Shown here piece after piece: positions 26,537-36,427 of a stretch of 64,000 nt of DNA. Location: NCBI GenBank assembly GCA_025370055.1, contig CP073041.1:868001-932000 (forward strand), in the 5' to 3' direction. The position numbers and the translations under genes are program-made. Under the pieces are notes generated by a model. That model ran no database searches, was not told the DNA's origin, and saw nothing but the letters and a program-made list of their open reading frames with translations. The first letter of the stretch is position 1. Each line of letters starts with the position of its first letter. The DNA comes from Woronichinia naegeliana WA131. Lineage in GTDB: Bacteria > Cyanobacteriota > Cyanobacteriia > Cyanobacteriales > Microcystaceae.

Positions 26537-27265
26537 ATGAGCAATACCAGTAACTTCCGTCAGGCCATGCAGGAAGCTCGCTCCCAGTCCCTCATTGGCC
26601 CCAACGTCATCCCCAAAGCACTTCCCTACCTTGGTGGAGCCTTAATGCTAACGGCGGTGGGAACCTATGGTGGCTTAGGCATGATGCAGACCAATCCGGC
26701 TCTCTTTATGCCCACTTTTTGGGGCGCAATGATTACGTCTCTCATCCTCTTTTTTGTTGCCCGCAATGTGGCGGAAAATGGCAATAATGGGGTGGCTTTA
26801 CCCCTGTTAGCGTTATACAGCCTATTGTCGGGCTATACCCTGAGTGGAATTGTGGCTCTAGCTCTCGGAACTACTGGAGTCGGACTACAAGGGGTTGGGA
26901 TCGCGGCCTTAGGCTGTGGGATTACCTTTGTCATTGCCCGTAGTGTGGGTTCTAATCTCTCGGATAAAGATGGACTGGCTCTGACCCAAACCGTTCAACT
27001 GGGCATTATGGCTTTGGTTGTGGTGGTTTTTCTGCAAGTCATTCTTTCCTTTTTCCACGTTTATACCCCCAGTTGGTTAGAAATTGGGATTTCTGGGATC
27101 GGGGTTTTTCTGTTTGCTGGGGCTTCGGTGGTCGATTTTTATATTTTGCCCCGCACCTACTCTGATAATCAATATCTTTCGGCCGCGCTCTCGATGTACT
27201 TAACCTACATCAATCTATTCGTTTTCATTTTGCGCCTCTTAATCTCCCTCAATGGTCGAGACTAA
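26537..27265 (+). CDS. Bax inhibitor-1 (BI-1/YccA-like) family membrane protein
   Basis: 242 residues from ATG 26537, chosen over a TTG 15 bases upstream because GGAG lies 9 bases before it. Seven hydrophobic segments cover residues ~27-238; the pattern LPYLGGALMLTAVG, FFVARNVAENGNNG, LLALYSLLSGYTLSGI and GASVVDFYILPR matches the BI-1/TMBIM family, with the conserved membrane-embedded acid (VVDFY). The family is linked to Ca2+/H+ leak and membrane-protease control in other bacteria; the role here is unknown. It is monocistronic, followed by a terminator at 27310. Confidence 0.8.
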   Translation: MSNTSNFRQAMQEARSQSLIGPNVIPKALPYLGGALMLTAVGTYGGLGMMQTNPALFMPTFWGAMITSLILFFVARNVAENGNNGVALPLLALYSLLSGYTLSGIVALALGTTGVGLQGVGIAALGCGITFVIARSVGSNLSDKDGLALTQTVQLGIMALVVVVFLQVILSFFHVYTPSWLEIGISGIGVFLFAGASVVDFYILPRTYSDNQYLSAALSMYLTYINLFVFILRLLISLNGRD

Positions 27266-27309
27266 GACTGACAAGACTTGATCAAGCCAGATTGAGCTTG
27301 AACGATTTT

Positions 27310-27340
27310 CCCTCACCAGTTTGCGTGGGGGAGTTTTTTT
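27310..27340 (+). terminator. Rho-independent terminator after BI-1 gene
   Basis: CCCTCAC-CAGTTTGC-GTGGGGG stem-loop (one wobble) followed by AG and seven T. Confidence 0.75.
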
Positions 27341-27467
27341 GAGTTTAAGGAGAATTTAAGGAGTGCGATCGCCGTAGAACCGCCAAGATTGTCCAGACGA
27401 CCCAGATATAGATAAACTTTTACAGCAGAGACGCATCAGCAACAAGTAAATTATTACTCACTCGACT

Positions 27468-28046
27468 ATGGCATATTATTGGTTTAAAGCCCTTCACCTC
27501 ATCGGCATTGTGGTTTGGTTTGCGGGATTATTCTATTTAGTACGGCTCTTTGTCTATCATGCCGAAGCCAGGGAACAGCCGGAACCAGCCCAAACCATTC
27601 TCAAAAAACAATATGAGTTAATGGAAAAACGCCTTTACAACATCATTACGACCCCTGGCATGGCGGTAACGGTGGCGATGGCCCTGGGATTGATCTATAC
27701 AGAACCAGGCATTTTAAAATCTGGCTGGCTACACATTAAACTCAGCTTTGTCGCCTTGCTCCTGATTTATCACTTTTACTGTGGTCGCATTATGAAACAG
27801 TTGGCCAAGGGAGAGTGTCAATGGACAGGCCAGCAATTTCGAGCCTTAAATGAGGCTCCCACCATTCTCTTAGTGATCATTGTTCTTTTAGCTGTTTTTA
27901 AGAATAATTTGCCCCTAGATGCAACCACCTGGTTAATTGTCGCCTTAGTCATTGCCATGGCTGCTTCAATCCAACTCTATGCCAAAAAACGTCGTCGAGA
28001 TCAGGAAAAGTTAGAACAGAGTTTATCCGTCCAAGAAGAATACTAA
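27468..28046 (+). CDS. hemJ: Protoporphyrinogen IX oxidase HemJ
   Basis: 192 residues with four to five membrane segments. AYYWFKALHLIGIVVWFAGLFYLVRLFVYHAEA at the N-terminus holds the conserved His (LHLIG) and the second conserved YH, followed by RLYNIITTPGMAVTVAMALGL and LHIKLSFVALLLIYHFYCGRIM with conserved His and Lys. This is the HemJ signature; HemJ oxidises protoporphyrinogen IX to protoporphyrin IX in haem and chlorophyll synthesis and is the form found in most cyanobacteria. The C-terminal tail is charged. It is 14 bases upstream of the next gene and probably cotranscribed. Confidence 0.9.
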   Translation: MAYYWFKALHLIGIVVWFAGLFYLVRLFVYHAEAREQPEPAQTILKKQYELMEKRLYNIITTPGMAVTVAMALGLIYTEPGILKSGWLHIKLSFVALLLIYHFYCGRIMKQLAKGECQWTGQQFRALNEAPTILLVIIVLLAVFKNNLPLDATTWLIVALVIAMAASIQLYAKKRRRDQEKLEQSLSVQEEY

Positions 28047-28060
28047 AAAAGGATAACGTT

Positions 28061-29383
28061 TTGTCTAATTTCAAATCCTCTTCCCAGGCTGCTTTACGCC
28101 GTGAGTGGCAAGCTCTACAGTGGGGCGTTATTTTACTCCCCCTCAATCCGATTTTGTCTTTATTGGGCTTTCTGTTCGCGCTCTTTAGCACCTGGAAGTC
28201 TCAATTTCGCTCGATTATTAACTCTCAATGGGGCCAGGCCTGGGGAATATTGACCCTATGGCTATTATTGACGACGCTACTGGCTCAGTATAAAGGAGAA
28301 TCCTTACTCGGATTAGCCAATTTTGTTCCCTATTTTGGGGTATTTCTTGCCTATCGCTTAATTTTGCAGGATTTTACCCGTTTACGAAGATTAGCCTGGT
28401 ATCTGGTTTTGCCCTCTTTTCTTTTAATTGGGTTGGGATTTGGTCAATTGTATGGGGGCTGGGCCACACCAGGCTGGTTAGGGGGACTGGGAACCAATTT
28501 AATCCCCTATGGCCGGCCAGAGGGACGAATCTCATCCTTACTGATGTATGCCAACATTTTTTCGGCCTATCTTTTGATGGTCTTGCCTCTGAATGTCGGT
28601 TTAGGCATTGAGGGTTTTCGCCAATGGCAACGAGACAAGAGTCAGCGTACCCTTTTTCTCTGGCTGGCTTTGGGATTTTTGGCAATTTTAAATCTTGGCT
28701 CCACTTTTCTGACGGATTCTCGCAGTGCCTGGGGAATTAGTTTTGTTGTGGCTGTGGCTTTTGCTTTTTATCTGACCTGGTATTGGTTAATTGGCCTTGG
28801 TTTCAGTCTAGCGGCGATCGTGATGTGGGCTTCCTGGGGCCCATTTGGCAAAGAGCCTCTGCGTCAAATTGTACCGAGTTATCTTTGGGCTAGACTTTCA
28901 GACGAACTCTATCCCGATCGCTATAAGACGGCATTTCGTAGTACTCAGTGGAATTTTGCCTGGGGAATGATGCAGGATCGGCCTATCTTTGGTTGGGGAT
29001 TACGCAATTTTACGCCCCTCTATCAAGCCAAAATGAATGTTTGGTTGGGCCATCCCCATAATTTACCACTCATGCTGCTGGGAGAAATTGGCATTCCGGG
29101 TACGCTTTTATTTTTGGGAATTGTGGGTATGGGACTATACCAGGCCACCCGTTTGCTATGGGCTCTAGGAAAACCCCAAGGATCAAGGCGGCGACAAAGC
29201 CAACATCTCTTGCTAATGTCCTACCTGTTGTCCTTTGCCAGTGTGATGGGCTACAACCTCTTAGATGTCACGATTTTTGATATTCGGGTTAACCTGATGG
29301 GCTGGATTATCCTAGCCGCGATCGCCGGAGTTAGCCAACGATATCAACGACTCTGGCAATCAAGCCGATTCCGGTTTCGGTAA
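28061..29383 (+). CDS. O-antigen ligase/polymerase-like membrane protein
   Basis: 440 residues from a TTG start, preceded by AAAGGATAACG. About eleven hydrophobic segments. The Wzy_C/O-antigen-ligase core is seen at [48 protein letters not shown] and [17 protein letters not shown] with [18 protein letters not shown] (the conserved R and H-N-x-x-L-x-x-L-x-E motifs of the family). It probably joins or polymerises sugar units at the outer face of the plasma membrane. The related IctB proteins of cyanobacteria share this fold; I see no reason to prefer that name. It overlaps the 3' end of convergent clpX by 24 bases. Confidence 0.78.
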   Translation: MSNFKSSSQAALRREWQALQWGVILLPLNPILSLLGFLFALFSTWKSQFRSIINSQWGQAWGILTLWLLLTTLLAQYKGESLLGLANFVPYFGVFLAYRLILQDFTRLRRLAWYLVLPSFLLIGLGFGQLYGGWATPGWLGGLGTNLIPYGRPEGRISSLLMYANIFSAYLLMVLPLNVGLGIEGFRQWQRDKSQRTLFLWLALGFLAILNLGSTFLTDSRSAWGISFVVAVAFAFYLTWYWLIGLGFSLAAIVMWASWGPFGKEPLRQIVPSYLWARLSDELYPDRYKTAFRSTQWNFAWGMMQDRPIFGWGLRNFTPLYQAKMNVWLGHPHNLPLMLLGEIGIPGTLLFLGIVGMGLYQATRLLWALGKPQGSRRRQSQHLLLMSYLLSFASVMGYNLLDVTIFDIRVNLMGWIILAAIAGVSQRYQRLWQSSRFRFR

Positions 29384-30697
29384 GGAGGACGGATGAAGTA
29401 AAAGCTCGGCAGTAGAACGTTTTTCCACCATTTCGCGGGTAATCATACAATTCTTGAGATCTTTGCGGGAGGGTAGTTCGTACATGACATCCAGCATTAA
29501 CTCTTCCACAATACCTCGTAGGGCCCTCGCTCCCGTTTTACGTCGATAAGCTTCCTTGGCGATCGCCTGAATGGCATCCACTTTAAACTCCAGTTGCACA
29601 CTATCCATGTGGAGCAGTTTTTGGTATTGCTTAACGATCGCATTGCGGGGCTGGGTCAAAATAGCAATTAGGGCATCTTCATCTAAGGGTTCAAGGGAAG
29701 CTAACACCGGAATTCGTCCTACAAATTCAGGAATCATGCCAAAGCGCACCAAATCATCGGGTTCTACCTGACGCAATAGATCGGCTGCCCGTTTTTCCTT
29801 ACTTTGAGCATCAATCCCCGGCCGGATAAAGCCCATCGATTTTTTACCTAAGCGTTGGTCAACCACCTTTTCCAAGCCAACAAAGGCCCCGCCACAGATA
29901 AAGAGAATATTACTCGTATCAATTTGAATGCAATCTTGATAGGGATGTTTTCTGCCCCCCTGGGGAGGCACATTGGCGATTGTCCCTTCCAGCATTTTTA
30001 AGAGAGCTTGCTGTACGCCTTCACCGGAAACATCACGGGTAATGGAAGGATTTTCACTTTTGCGGGCGATTTTATCAATTTCATCAATATAAATAATGCC
30101 TCTTTGAGCCTCTTCCACATCCAGATCTGCCACTTGTAGAAGCCGCAGCAAAATGTTTTCCACATCTTCTCCGACATAGCCGGCTTCGGTCAGGGTAGTT
30201 GCATCTGCCACCGCAAAGGGAACATCCAGAATTTTAGCTAGGGTTTGGGCTAAGAGCGTTTTGCCCGATCCCGTTGGCCCTACCAATAAGATATTGGATT
30301 TTTGGAGTTCAATATTGTCTTCCTTGCCATCCTCTGGATTACCTGGGACAAGGCTCAAACGTTTGTAGTGGTTATAAACAGCTACCGATAAAACCTTCTT
30401 GGCATCTTCTTGTCCAATGACATACTCATCCAAGTATTGCTTAATTTCCGTGGGTTTCGGTAGTTTTCCCAGGGTTAGGCGATCTCCATTGGCTTTGCGT
30501 TTATGGTTTGAGTTATGGGAGGGAGAATTTGTTGCATTGGGGGCCTGAGCTTCTAGCAACTCCTCATCCAAAATCTCGTTACATAGCTCAACACACTCAT
30601 CACAGATATAAACCCCTGGCCCAGCGATTAACTTGCGTACCTGTTCTTGAGATTTACCACAAAACGAGCATTTGAGGTGAGAGTCATATTTAGACAT
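29360..30697 (-). CDS. clpX: ATP-dependent Clp protease ATP-binding subunit ClpX
   Basis: 445 residues from ATG 30697 ([15 protein letters not shown]). An N-terminal C4 zinc domain (CSFC and CDEC, residues 10-35) is followed by Walker [13 protein letters not shown], the pore-loop GYVGED, Walker [12 protein letters not shown], and sensor regions including [19 protein letters not shown]. The hexameric ClpX unfolds tagged substrates and feeds them to ClpP. The ATG begins four bases after the clpP stop, so the pair is translationally linked in a tig-clpP-clpX order. The 69 upstream in-frame bases lie inside clpP and are not used. Confidence 0.96.
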   Translation of the reverse strand: MSKYDSHLKCSFCGKSQEQVRKLIAGPGVYICDECVELCNEILDEELLEAQAPNATNSPSHNSNHKRKANGDRLTLGKLPKPTEIKQYLDEYVIGQEDAKKVLSVAVYNHYKRLSLVPGNPEDGKEDNIELQKSNILLVGPTGSGKTLLAQTLAKILDVPFAVADATTLTEAGYVGEDVENILLRLLQVADLDVEEAQRGIIYIDEIDKIARKSENPSITRDVSGEGVQQALLKMLEGTIANVPPQGGRKHPYQDCIQIDTSNILFICGGAFVGLEKVVDQRLGKKSMGFIRPGIDAQSKEKRAADLLRQVEPDDLVRFGMIPEFVGRIPVLASLEPLDEDALIAILTQPRNAIVKQYQKLLHMDSVQLEFKVDAIQAIAKEAYRRKTGARALRGIVEELMLDVMYELPSRKDLKNCMITREMVEKRSTAELLLHPSSLPKPESA

Positions 30698-30701
30698 ATT
30701 A

Positions 30702-31379
30702 CTAACTAAGAGAGGTGACAGGGACGGTGGGATCAGGGAGATGGGGACGGAAAATGACACGATCAATCAGCCCATACTCCTGGGCATCCTGAGCCGACAT
30801 GAAAAAGTCGCGTTCCGTATCTTCCATAATGCGATCCATCGGTTGCCCTGTATGTTCGGCTAACATGGTATTGAGACGTTCCTTGATATAAAGAATTTCT
30901 CTTGCCTGAATTTCGATCTCAACCGCTTGACCTTGAGCACCTCCTAGCGGCTGGTGAATCATAATTCGTGAACTGGGTAGAGCCATTCTTTTGCCTTTTG
31001 TACCACCCGACAAGAGAAAAGCCCCCATACTGGCCGCTAATCCAAAGCAAATGGTGACCACATCAGGACGGATCTGCTGCATGGTGTCGTAAATCGCTAA
31101 GCCAGCATAAACTGAACCACCAGGAGAATTAATATAAATCTGAATATCTTTTTCGGGATCTTCTGCATCTAAAAAGAGCAGTTGGGCCACAATGGAATCG
31201 GCCACTTGATCATCGACTGGGGTTCCCAGGAAAATAATTCTTTCTCTGAGTAAGCGCGAATAAATATCAAAGGCTCTTTCTCCTAGCCCTGATTGTTCCA
31301 CCACCATCGGAACGACGTTCTGCACCTGGGGATGACGATAGCTCTGAATGGGGTATTGGGGCGATCGCGATTGAACCAT
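30702..31379 (-). CDS. clpP: ATP-dependent Clp protease proteolytic subunit
   Basis: 225 residues. The catalytic triad is Ser117 ([10 protein letters not shown]), His142 (IMIHQPLGG) and Asp191 (ERDFFMS). The Y-I-N-S-P-G-G-S oxyanion region is at 82-90. It has a somewhat extended N-terminus (about 25 residues before VVPMVVEQ), as in cyanobacterial ClpP paralogues; cyanobacteria have several ClpP/ClpR genes, and the one beside clpX is usually clpP2. It is a serine protease of the cytosolic ClpXP complex. Confidence 0.95.
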   Translation of the reverse strand: MVQSRSPQYPIQSYRHPQVQNVVPMVVEQSGLGERAFDIYSRLLRERIIFLGTPVDDQVADSIVAQLLFLDAEDPEKDIQIYINSPGGSVYAGLAIYDTMQQIRPDVVTICFGLAASMGAFLLSGGTKGKRMALPSSRIMIHQPLGGAQGQAVEIEIQAREILYIKERLNTMLAEHTGQPMDRIMEDTERDFFMSAQDAQEYGLIDRVIFRPHLPDPTVPVTSLS

Positions 31380-31479
31380 AGAGGGAGAGAGGTAGGGTTA
31401 ATTAATCAAAAATAATGAACTGGAAAGTAAGCAGACTCAAGGGAAGGAGAAATCGCTCAGATTATGTCATCGTTTTAAG

Positions 31480-31523
31480 ATTCCCCCCTTATTATGCCCT
31501 AGTTAAGCAGAAATGGGGGGAAT
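31480..31523. other. Long-loop inverted repeat between tig and clpP
   Basis: ATTCCCCCC (31480-31488) and GGGGGGAAT (31515-31523), 26-base loop, in the 177-bp gap between tig and clpP. It may attenuate readthrough from tig into clpP; no U-run follows. Confidence 0.4.
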
Positions 31524-31556
31524 TTGGGAGAGAGAAACAACGCTGAAGGTAGAGCT

Positions 31557-33020
31557 TTATTCTGGCTGCGCTGCACTTTCCTCAACGACTTCGCTGACTT
31601 CTGCTTCTATCGCTTCAACCACTTCACTGACCTCGGCCTCTATCGCTTCAACCACTTCACTGACCTCGGCCTCCAAAACGTCTTCTTCGTCCGGTGGATT
31701 CAGCGTTCCTTTAGGAACCCGTTCAACTTGAATTTGATTCCGCAACAGTTCCAGTACTTTCTTGCTGGTCAATTCTTCCGTGACAACCTCTGTCAACTTT
31801 TCTTGGTTAATGGTTTGTCCGGCTAGTTGAGTCCGAATCTCATTGATTCTGGCCGTTAGTGCTTCTGCCTCCGGTTTGAGATCTTCAATTTTGGCAATTT
31901 CTTGCACAATCAGAGCTTGTTTTAACCGTTCTACCGCTTCAGGGCGAGCATTTTCTCGAAGCGCAGTAAGATGTTCTGACCCGAACAACTGGCGAATATC
32001 TAACCCCATTTGTTCCATCTGAAGAGCCGTCTGTTGAAGAACCCTGGTGATCTCCTCTTGAACCAATGTGTCTGGTAAATCGATTTCACCGACTGTCAGT
32101 AAAGCGTCTAAGATGGCATTATCAATACTGTTGTTGGTTTGCTCCTCTGCTTCCTCTTGATATTGTTTCTCCAGAGATTCCCTGAGTTCGGCCAAGGTGG
32201 CATATTCACTCACCTCACCGGCAAAGTCATCATCCAGTTCGGGTAATTCTTTGGCTTTAATTTCTTTGAGCGTGATATTAAAGATAACAGACTGACCTGC
32301 AACGGTTTCCAAGGGATAATCGTCAGGAAATACAACGGTAATGTCCTTGTTTTCATCTAGGGCAGTACCCACAATTCCCTCTACCATGCCTTCGACAAAA
32401 CGACCTTCCTCTAGATCAATCTTAAAGTCGGTTCCTTTAATATCGGCGATCGCCTCTCCCTTGCTGCCATCTTCTGAGAGGGCATAGGCTTGATAATCAA
32501 CAATGGCCACATCTCCCCTTTGGGCTGGACGATCTTCAATTGGGACTAAATCTGCCTGTTGTTCTCGTCGTTGTTGGAGCCAGTCCTCGACCGATTGGGG
32601 ATCATAGGGGGTTTCCTCGGCTTTGACCGACAGAGCTTTGTAGTCACCGAGGACAACACTGGGCGCAACATCTACCGCCGCCTGAAAGCTGAGGGGAACC
32701 CCTGGAATAAATTTCTCCACTAACTCATCAAAGCTAGACCGTAAGTTGTAATTGCCTAGAGCCGTAATCTCTTCCTGTTCCAAGGCCTGTTTGAAACTAT
32801 CTTGGATTAATTCTTCCAAAGCGGTGGCCTTGATATAGCTGGCTCCTAGCCGTTGTAGCAGAACTTGACGCGGTACTTTCCCTTTCCGAAACCCAGGAAT
32901 ATTCACGGTGCGGGCAAGGTTCTTGACAACTTTTTCGTAGGCTGCCTGAGATTTTTCAGCCGGGATCTCAATTTCTAAACCGATTTGACTGTCAGGGAGT
33001 TTTTCCTGGGTGACTTTCAT
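31557..33020 (-). CDS. tig: Trigger factor (ribosome-associated chaperone)
   Basis: 487 residues. The ribosome-binding domain has the signature NIPGFRKGKVPRQVLLQRLG (residues 40-60). A peptidyl-prolyl isomerase (FKBP-like) domain lies at about 155-245 (QRGDVAIVDYQAY; GRFVEGMVEGIVG), and the C-terminal chaperone arms follow. Odd feature: the acidic C-terminal tail carries a nearly perfect 11-residue repeat, (EAEVSEVVEAI) about three times, from a 33-bp DNA repeat. Trigger factor upstream of clpP-clpX is a conserved arrangement linking nascent-chain folding and proteolysis. Confidence 0.95.
   Translation of the reverse strand: MKVTQEKLPDSQIGLEIEIPAEKSQAAYEKVVKNLARTVNIPGFRKGKVPRQVLLQRLGASYIKATALEELIQDSFKQALEQEEITALGNYNLRSSFDELVEKFIPGVPLSFQAAVDVAPSVVLGDYKALSVKAEETPYDPQSVEDWLQQRREQQADLVPIEDRPAQRGDVAIVDYQAYALSEDGSKGEAIADIKGTDFKIDLEEGRFVEGMVEGIVGTALDENKDITVVFPDDYPLETVAGQSVIFNITLKEIKAKELPELDDDFAGEVSEYATLAELRESLEKQYQEEAEEQTNNSIDNAILDALLTVGEIDLPDTLVQEEITRVLQQTALQMEQMGLDIRQLFGSEHLTALRENARPEAVERLKQALIVQEIAKIEDLKPEAEALTARINEIRTQLAGQTINQEKLTEVVTEELTSKKVLELLRNQIQVERVPKGTLNPPDEEDVLEAEVSEVVEAIEAEVSEVVEAIEAEVSEVVEESAAQPE
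31587..31680 (-). repeat. tig: 33-bp tandem repeat inside tig 3' end
   Basis: Three in-frame units of about 33 bp (core CGCTTCAACCACTTCACTGA on the plus strand) code for the acidic EAEVSEVVEAI repeats. Unit multiples of 3 keep the frame, so copy number could vary between strains. Confidence 0.85.
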
Positions 33021-33691
33021 TGATGTCTGAATCTTACTTACTAAACGTTAAACGATAAAAGCCCTTGGGCAGTTTGATTTCCAGATTTTTACTTGTCTAA
33101 CTGGCTGCTCATGGTATGCTTGGAAAAGCGATCGGGTATCAACCCTACTGGCGTGGTTGTCCAGAATTGCTGAGAACGGAAACAATTTTCCCAATCAGCC
33201 TTTCTGATGATATTACATTAGAGGACAGTCGGAGTCGGAAATTTCCGTTTCTGAATCAAAGGTCTCAACCATTAGGTTGTACTCTATCAGTCGAGGCCAA
33301 GATCGCGCCATAGAATGTCTAATTAAAATCAACTTTAACCTCTGAACTGCTTTGTTTCCTTGATGTAGATACCCTCTGTTTTTGTCTGCCGATGCTTTTA
33401 GATAATATAATTACGACCCTTTTCCGCCTATTGTCTTGAAGTTTAGGGTGACTCGGTTCTACCCTTAATAAATGGCTCAGTCTTCTACCCTAGCTACACT
33501 AGAACTAAATCTTAATTTCTAACATTTACTAGAATTAAATCTTAATCTCTAACGTTTTACGGTTACTTGAGCATTATCATTGAATTCCCTTGTCCGCAGA
33601 ATTTAAGGGCTTCTTAGTCTTTCCCATCGTGATTTTCTGATCTTTAAATTAAACATTTTATCTATCATTCAGTATCAGGAGGTATAAAAAT
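33021..33691. promoter_or_regulatory. 671-bp divergent tig/asd intergenic region
   Basis: Contains the promoters of tig (minus) and asd (plus), not individually resolved. A two-unit 30-bp tandem repeat lies at 33501-33560. AGGAGG at 33677-33682 sits 9 bases before the TTG start of asd. No gene-like frame with credible features was found. Confidence 0.5.
33501..33560. repeat. Two-unit 30-bp tandem repeat upstream of asd
   Basis: AGAACTAAATCTTAATTTCT (and ten further bases) is followed directly by AGAATTAAATCTTAATCTCT (and ten further bases); about 24 of 30 positions agree. Could hold paired regulator sites or reflect slippage. Confidence 0.6.
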
Positions 33692-34729
33692 TTGTCTAGA
33701 GCAGTACGGGTCGCTATTCTGGGGGCGACAGGAGCCGTTGGCACTGAACTACTAGAACTGCTTGAGAGTCGTCAATTTCCAGTCAGTCAACTGACCTTGC
33801 TGGCCTCTCCTCGTTCGGAGGGGAAAAGGATGATGTTTCGAGGGCAATCTTTAGTCGTAGAAGCAGTGAACGAAAACTCGTTTAAAGAAGTTGATCTGGT
33901 TTTAGCCTCCGCCGGTGGTTCAAGCTCTAAAGCCTGGGCCGAAACCATTGTGAAGTCTGGGGCGGTGATGATTGACAACTCCAGTGCTTTTCGTATGTTG
34001 CCGACGGTGCCATTGGTGGTTCCAGAAATTAACCCCGAAGCGGCTGAAAAACATCAGGGTATTATTGCCAACCCCAACTGTACAACGATTTTATTGGGCG
34101 TTGCGGTCTATCCATTGCATCTTGTCCAACCCATTAAGCGCATGGTGATTGCTACCTACCAGTCCGCTAGTGGAGCCGGAGCCAGGGCCATGGAAGAGGT
34201 TAAACAGCAAACCCAGGCAATTTTAGCGGGGGAACAGCCCAAGGCGGAAATCTTGCCCTATCCCTTAGCCTTCAATCTTTTTCCCCATAACTCACCCTTA
34301 ACGGAATCTGGTTATTGTGAGGAGGAGATGAAGATGATTAATGAGACTCGCAAAATTTTTGATGCTCCTCAGATCCAAATTACGGCAACCTGTGTGCGAG
34401 TCCCGGTGCTTCGGGCCCATTCGGAGGCGGTTAATTTAGAATTTGAGCGTCCTTTTGCGGTGGCCAAGGCTAGGGAAATTTTGTCCCAAGCTCCTGGAGT
34501 TGAACTTTTGGAGGATTGGCAAGCTAATTATTTTCCCATGCCCATTGATGCGACAGGGAAGGATGATGTTTTAGTGGGGCGAATTCGCCAGGATCTTTCC
34601 CATGCCAACGGTTTGGAACTCTGGCTCTGTGGGGATCAGATTCGTAAGGGGGCAGCCCTGAATGCGATTCAAATTGCCGAATTGTTGGTAAAAAAAGATC
34701 TCTTACGCCCAACTTTAGCGATCGCCTAA
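33692..34729 (+). CDS. asd: Aspartate-semialdehyde dehydrogenase
   Basis: 345 residues. The NADP-binding motif [18 protein letters not shown] is at the N-terminus, the catalytic Cys in [11 protein letters not shown] (about residue 130), and the substrate region [12 protein letters not shown] and [15 protein letters not shown] with catalytic His follow. It makes L-aspartate-4-semialdehyde for lysine, threonine, methionine and diaminopimelate. The TTG start is chosen because a strong AGGAGG lies 9 bases upstream and no ATG fits. It is 50 bp upstream of dapA, the next committed step, so the two form a natural operon. Confidence 0.95.
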   Translation: MSRAVRVAILGATGAVGTELLELLESRQFPVSQLTLLASPRSEGKRMMFRGQSLVVEAVNENSFKEVDLVLASAGGSSSKAWAETIVKSGAVMIDNSSAFRMLPTVPLVVPEINPEAAEKHQGIIANPNCTTILLGVAVYPLHLVQPIKRMVIATYQSASGAGARAMEEVKQQTQAILAGEQPKAEILPYPLAFNLFPHNSPLTESGYCEEEMKMINETRKIFDAPQIQITATCVRVPVLRAHSEAVNLEFERPFAVAKAREILSQAPGVELLEDWQANYFPMPIDATGKDDVLVGRIRQDLSHANGLELWLCGDQIRKGAALNAIQIAELLVKKDLLRPTLAIA

Positions 34730-34779
34730 GTTCTTTTTCCCAAACGCTTAACTATTCACTCTCAACTATTGACCCCTTT

Positions 34780-35670
34780 ATGAGTTTTCCTCCCTTTGGA
34801 CGAGTAATCACCGCCATGGTTACTCCCTTTGATGAAGCCGATCACGTCAATTATGCGATCGCCGAAAAATTGGCTGATCATTTGATCACTCATGGAAGTG
34901 ATGCTTTGGTGGTCTGTGGTACAACGGGGGAATCGCCCACCCTTTCCTGGGAGGAAGAACATCAGTTATTTGAGGTGGTTAAAAATACGATTGGTAATCG
35001 CGGTAAGGTTTTGGTGGGAACCGGGTCTAATTGTACCCAAGAGGCGATCGCGGCTACCCAAAAAGCAGCTACATTCAAAGTAGATGGGTCTTTACAGGTG
35101 GTTCCTTACTACAATAAACCACCCCAGGAAGGTCTCTATCGACACTTTGAGGCGATCGCTAAAGGCTGTCCTGAATTACCAATGATGCTCTATAACATTC
35201 CAGGGCGTACTGGACAAACGCTTTTACCGGAAACCGTTGCTCAACTGGCTCAGATTGACAACATTGTGGCGATCAAAGAGGCCAGTGGTAGTCTCGATCA
35301 AGCCGCCCAAATTCGTTCCCTAACTCCTCCTGAATTTGCCATTTATGCCGGCGATGACGTTTTGACCCTGCCCCTATTAGCAACAGGCGGGGCCGGTGTG
35401 GTTAGTGTCGCCAGCCATCTAGTGGGCGAACAATTGCAAACCATGATTCAGTCTTTTATAGACGGTCAGATTACCCAGGCGATGGATACGAACTTAAAAC
35501 TTTTGCCCTTGTTTAAAGTACTTTTCTGTAACACGAACCCGATTCCGATCAAAGCGGCCCTTAAATTGATGGGCTGGCCCGTCGGTGGATTGCGCTTGCC
35601 GCTCTGCGAGCTTTCTGATACTCAAACGCAAGCGGTGGCCAAGGTGTTACGGGAGTTAGAACTCCTTTAA
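34780..35670 (+). CDS. dapA: 4-hydroxy-tetrahydrodipicolinate synthase
   Basis: 296 residues, an (alpha/beta)8 class I aldolase. Visible are the GTTGESPTL substrate motif (residues 43-51), YYNKPPQEG with the catalytic Tyr, YNIPGRTG and the Schiff-base Lys in VAIKEASGS. It condenses pyruvate with aspartate semialdehyde, the first step toward diaminopimelate and lysine. It lies directly downstream of asd, which makes its substrate. Confidence 0.96.
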   Translation: MSFPPFGRVITAMVTPFDEADHVNYAIAEKLADHLITHGSDALVVCGTTGESPTLSWEEEHQLFEVVKNTIGNRGKVLVGTGSNCTQEAIAATQKAATFKVDGSLQVVPYYNKPPQEGLYRHFEAIAKGCPELPMMLYNIPGRTGQTLLPETVAQLAQIDNIVAIKEASGSLDQAAQIRSLTPPEFAIYAGDDVLTLPLLATGGAGVVSVASHLVGEQLQTMIQSFIDGQITQAMDTNLKLLPLFKVLFCNTNPIPIKAALKLMGWPVGGLRLPLCELSDTQTQAVAKVLRELELL

Positions 35671-36427
35671 GGCTTTAAACGCTTTTTCGAGAGTCAGCCT
35701 CGGCGATCGCTCAAGACTAAAACTCATTTCTCTCTTTGATGACAATTCACAAAGACCCATCCAACCGTTTAAAACCCAAACCAAGGAAATGAGATTAACC
35801 CTTCCAGCCAGAAATCTTTTGATTTTCAGAAAAGTGGGAAATCCAGACAGTCTTATCATTGACATTTTGTCTTTTGATATAGTATGATTTCGGGGAAGAT
35901 ATTTATTTGGGTTCTGTTAATATTTTGACCCTAAAATTTAAGCAAAAACCATCAATTTTCTAGAAGCTATGTTAATCTAGAAATAGCAGCGAGAAAAGAC
36001 AGTATAAAACCATAACATCTAGATAAAATTATCTTGAACCAATGGCTATAACTTTGCGCTCCTTCAGGTAAACTTGGTAGAAAATGAAGACAGTGACTCT
36101 CAATGAAAGGTCAAAATGAGAACGAGGCGGCCTGCCTGTTATAGGCTAGAAAATCGTTCCACAAGATTGGATCACTGGATTTAGGTTTGCTAAAAGTGTC
36201 TTGAAAATCAAATATCCCCTATCAGTCTCACCATTGAGATACTTAATGTTATTGAAGTATTGGTAAAAGAAGTATTTATTTTCTTAACCCGATATTCAGT
36301 AAAACACGAAAGCTTTTTCTTCGGGCATTGAGTAGAGCAGAATACTTGAATATTAGCTTGATTTTTGACCGTTGACTTGTTTGACTGCTGACTAATCTTC
36401 TATTTACATCGTTCCTTTAGGAGGAAA
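35671..36427. other. 757-bp gap between dapA and rnj
   Basis: No convincing gene. A 70-codon minus-strand frame overlaps the dapA end but has no family features or ribosome site. The rnj ribosome site AGGAGG is at 36419-36424, so the region probably holds a long rnj leader and promoter. No riboswitch-like fold was recognised by eye. Confidence 0.45.

Noticed and set aside
28061-29383. IctB bicarbonate transporter name
   Set aside because: The O-antigen-ligase core motifs are clear, but nothing specific to IctB could be recognised.
31587-31680. Short regular repeats resembling a CRISPR array
   Set aside because: The units are in frame, contiguous, lack spacers and encode the trigger-factor tail. 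No cas gene is present anywhere in the window.
35656-35865. 70-codon minus-strand frame after dapA
   Set aside because: It overlaps the dapA end, has no ribosome site or recognisable family, and reads as a low-quality frame.
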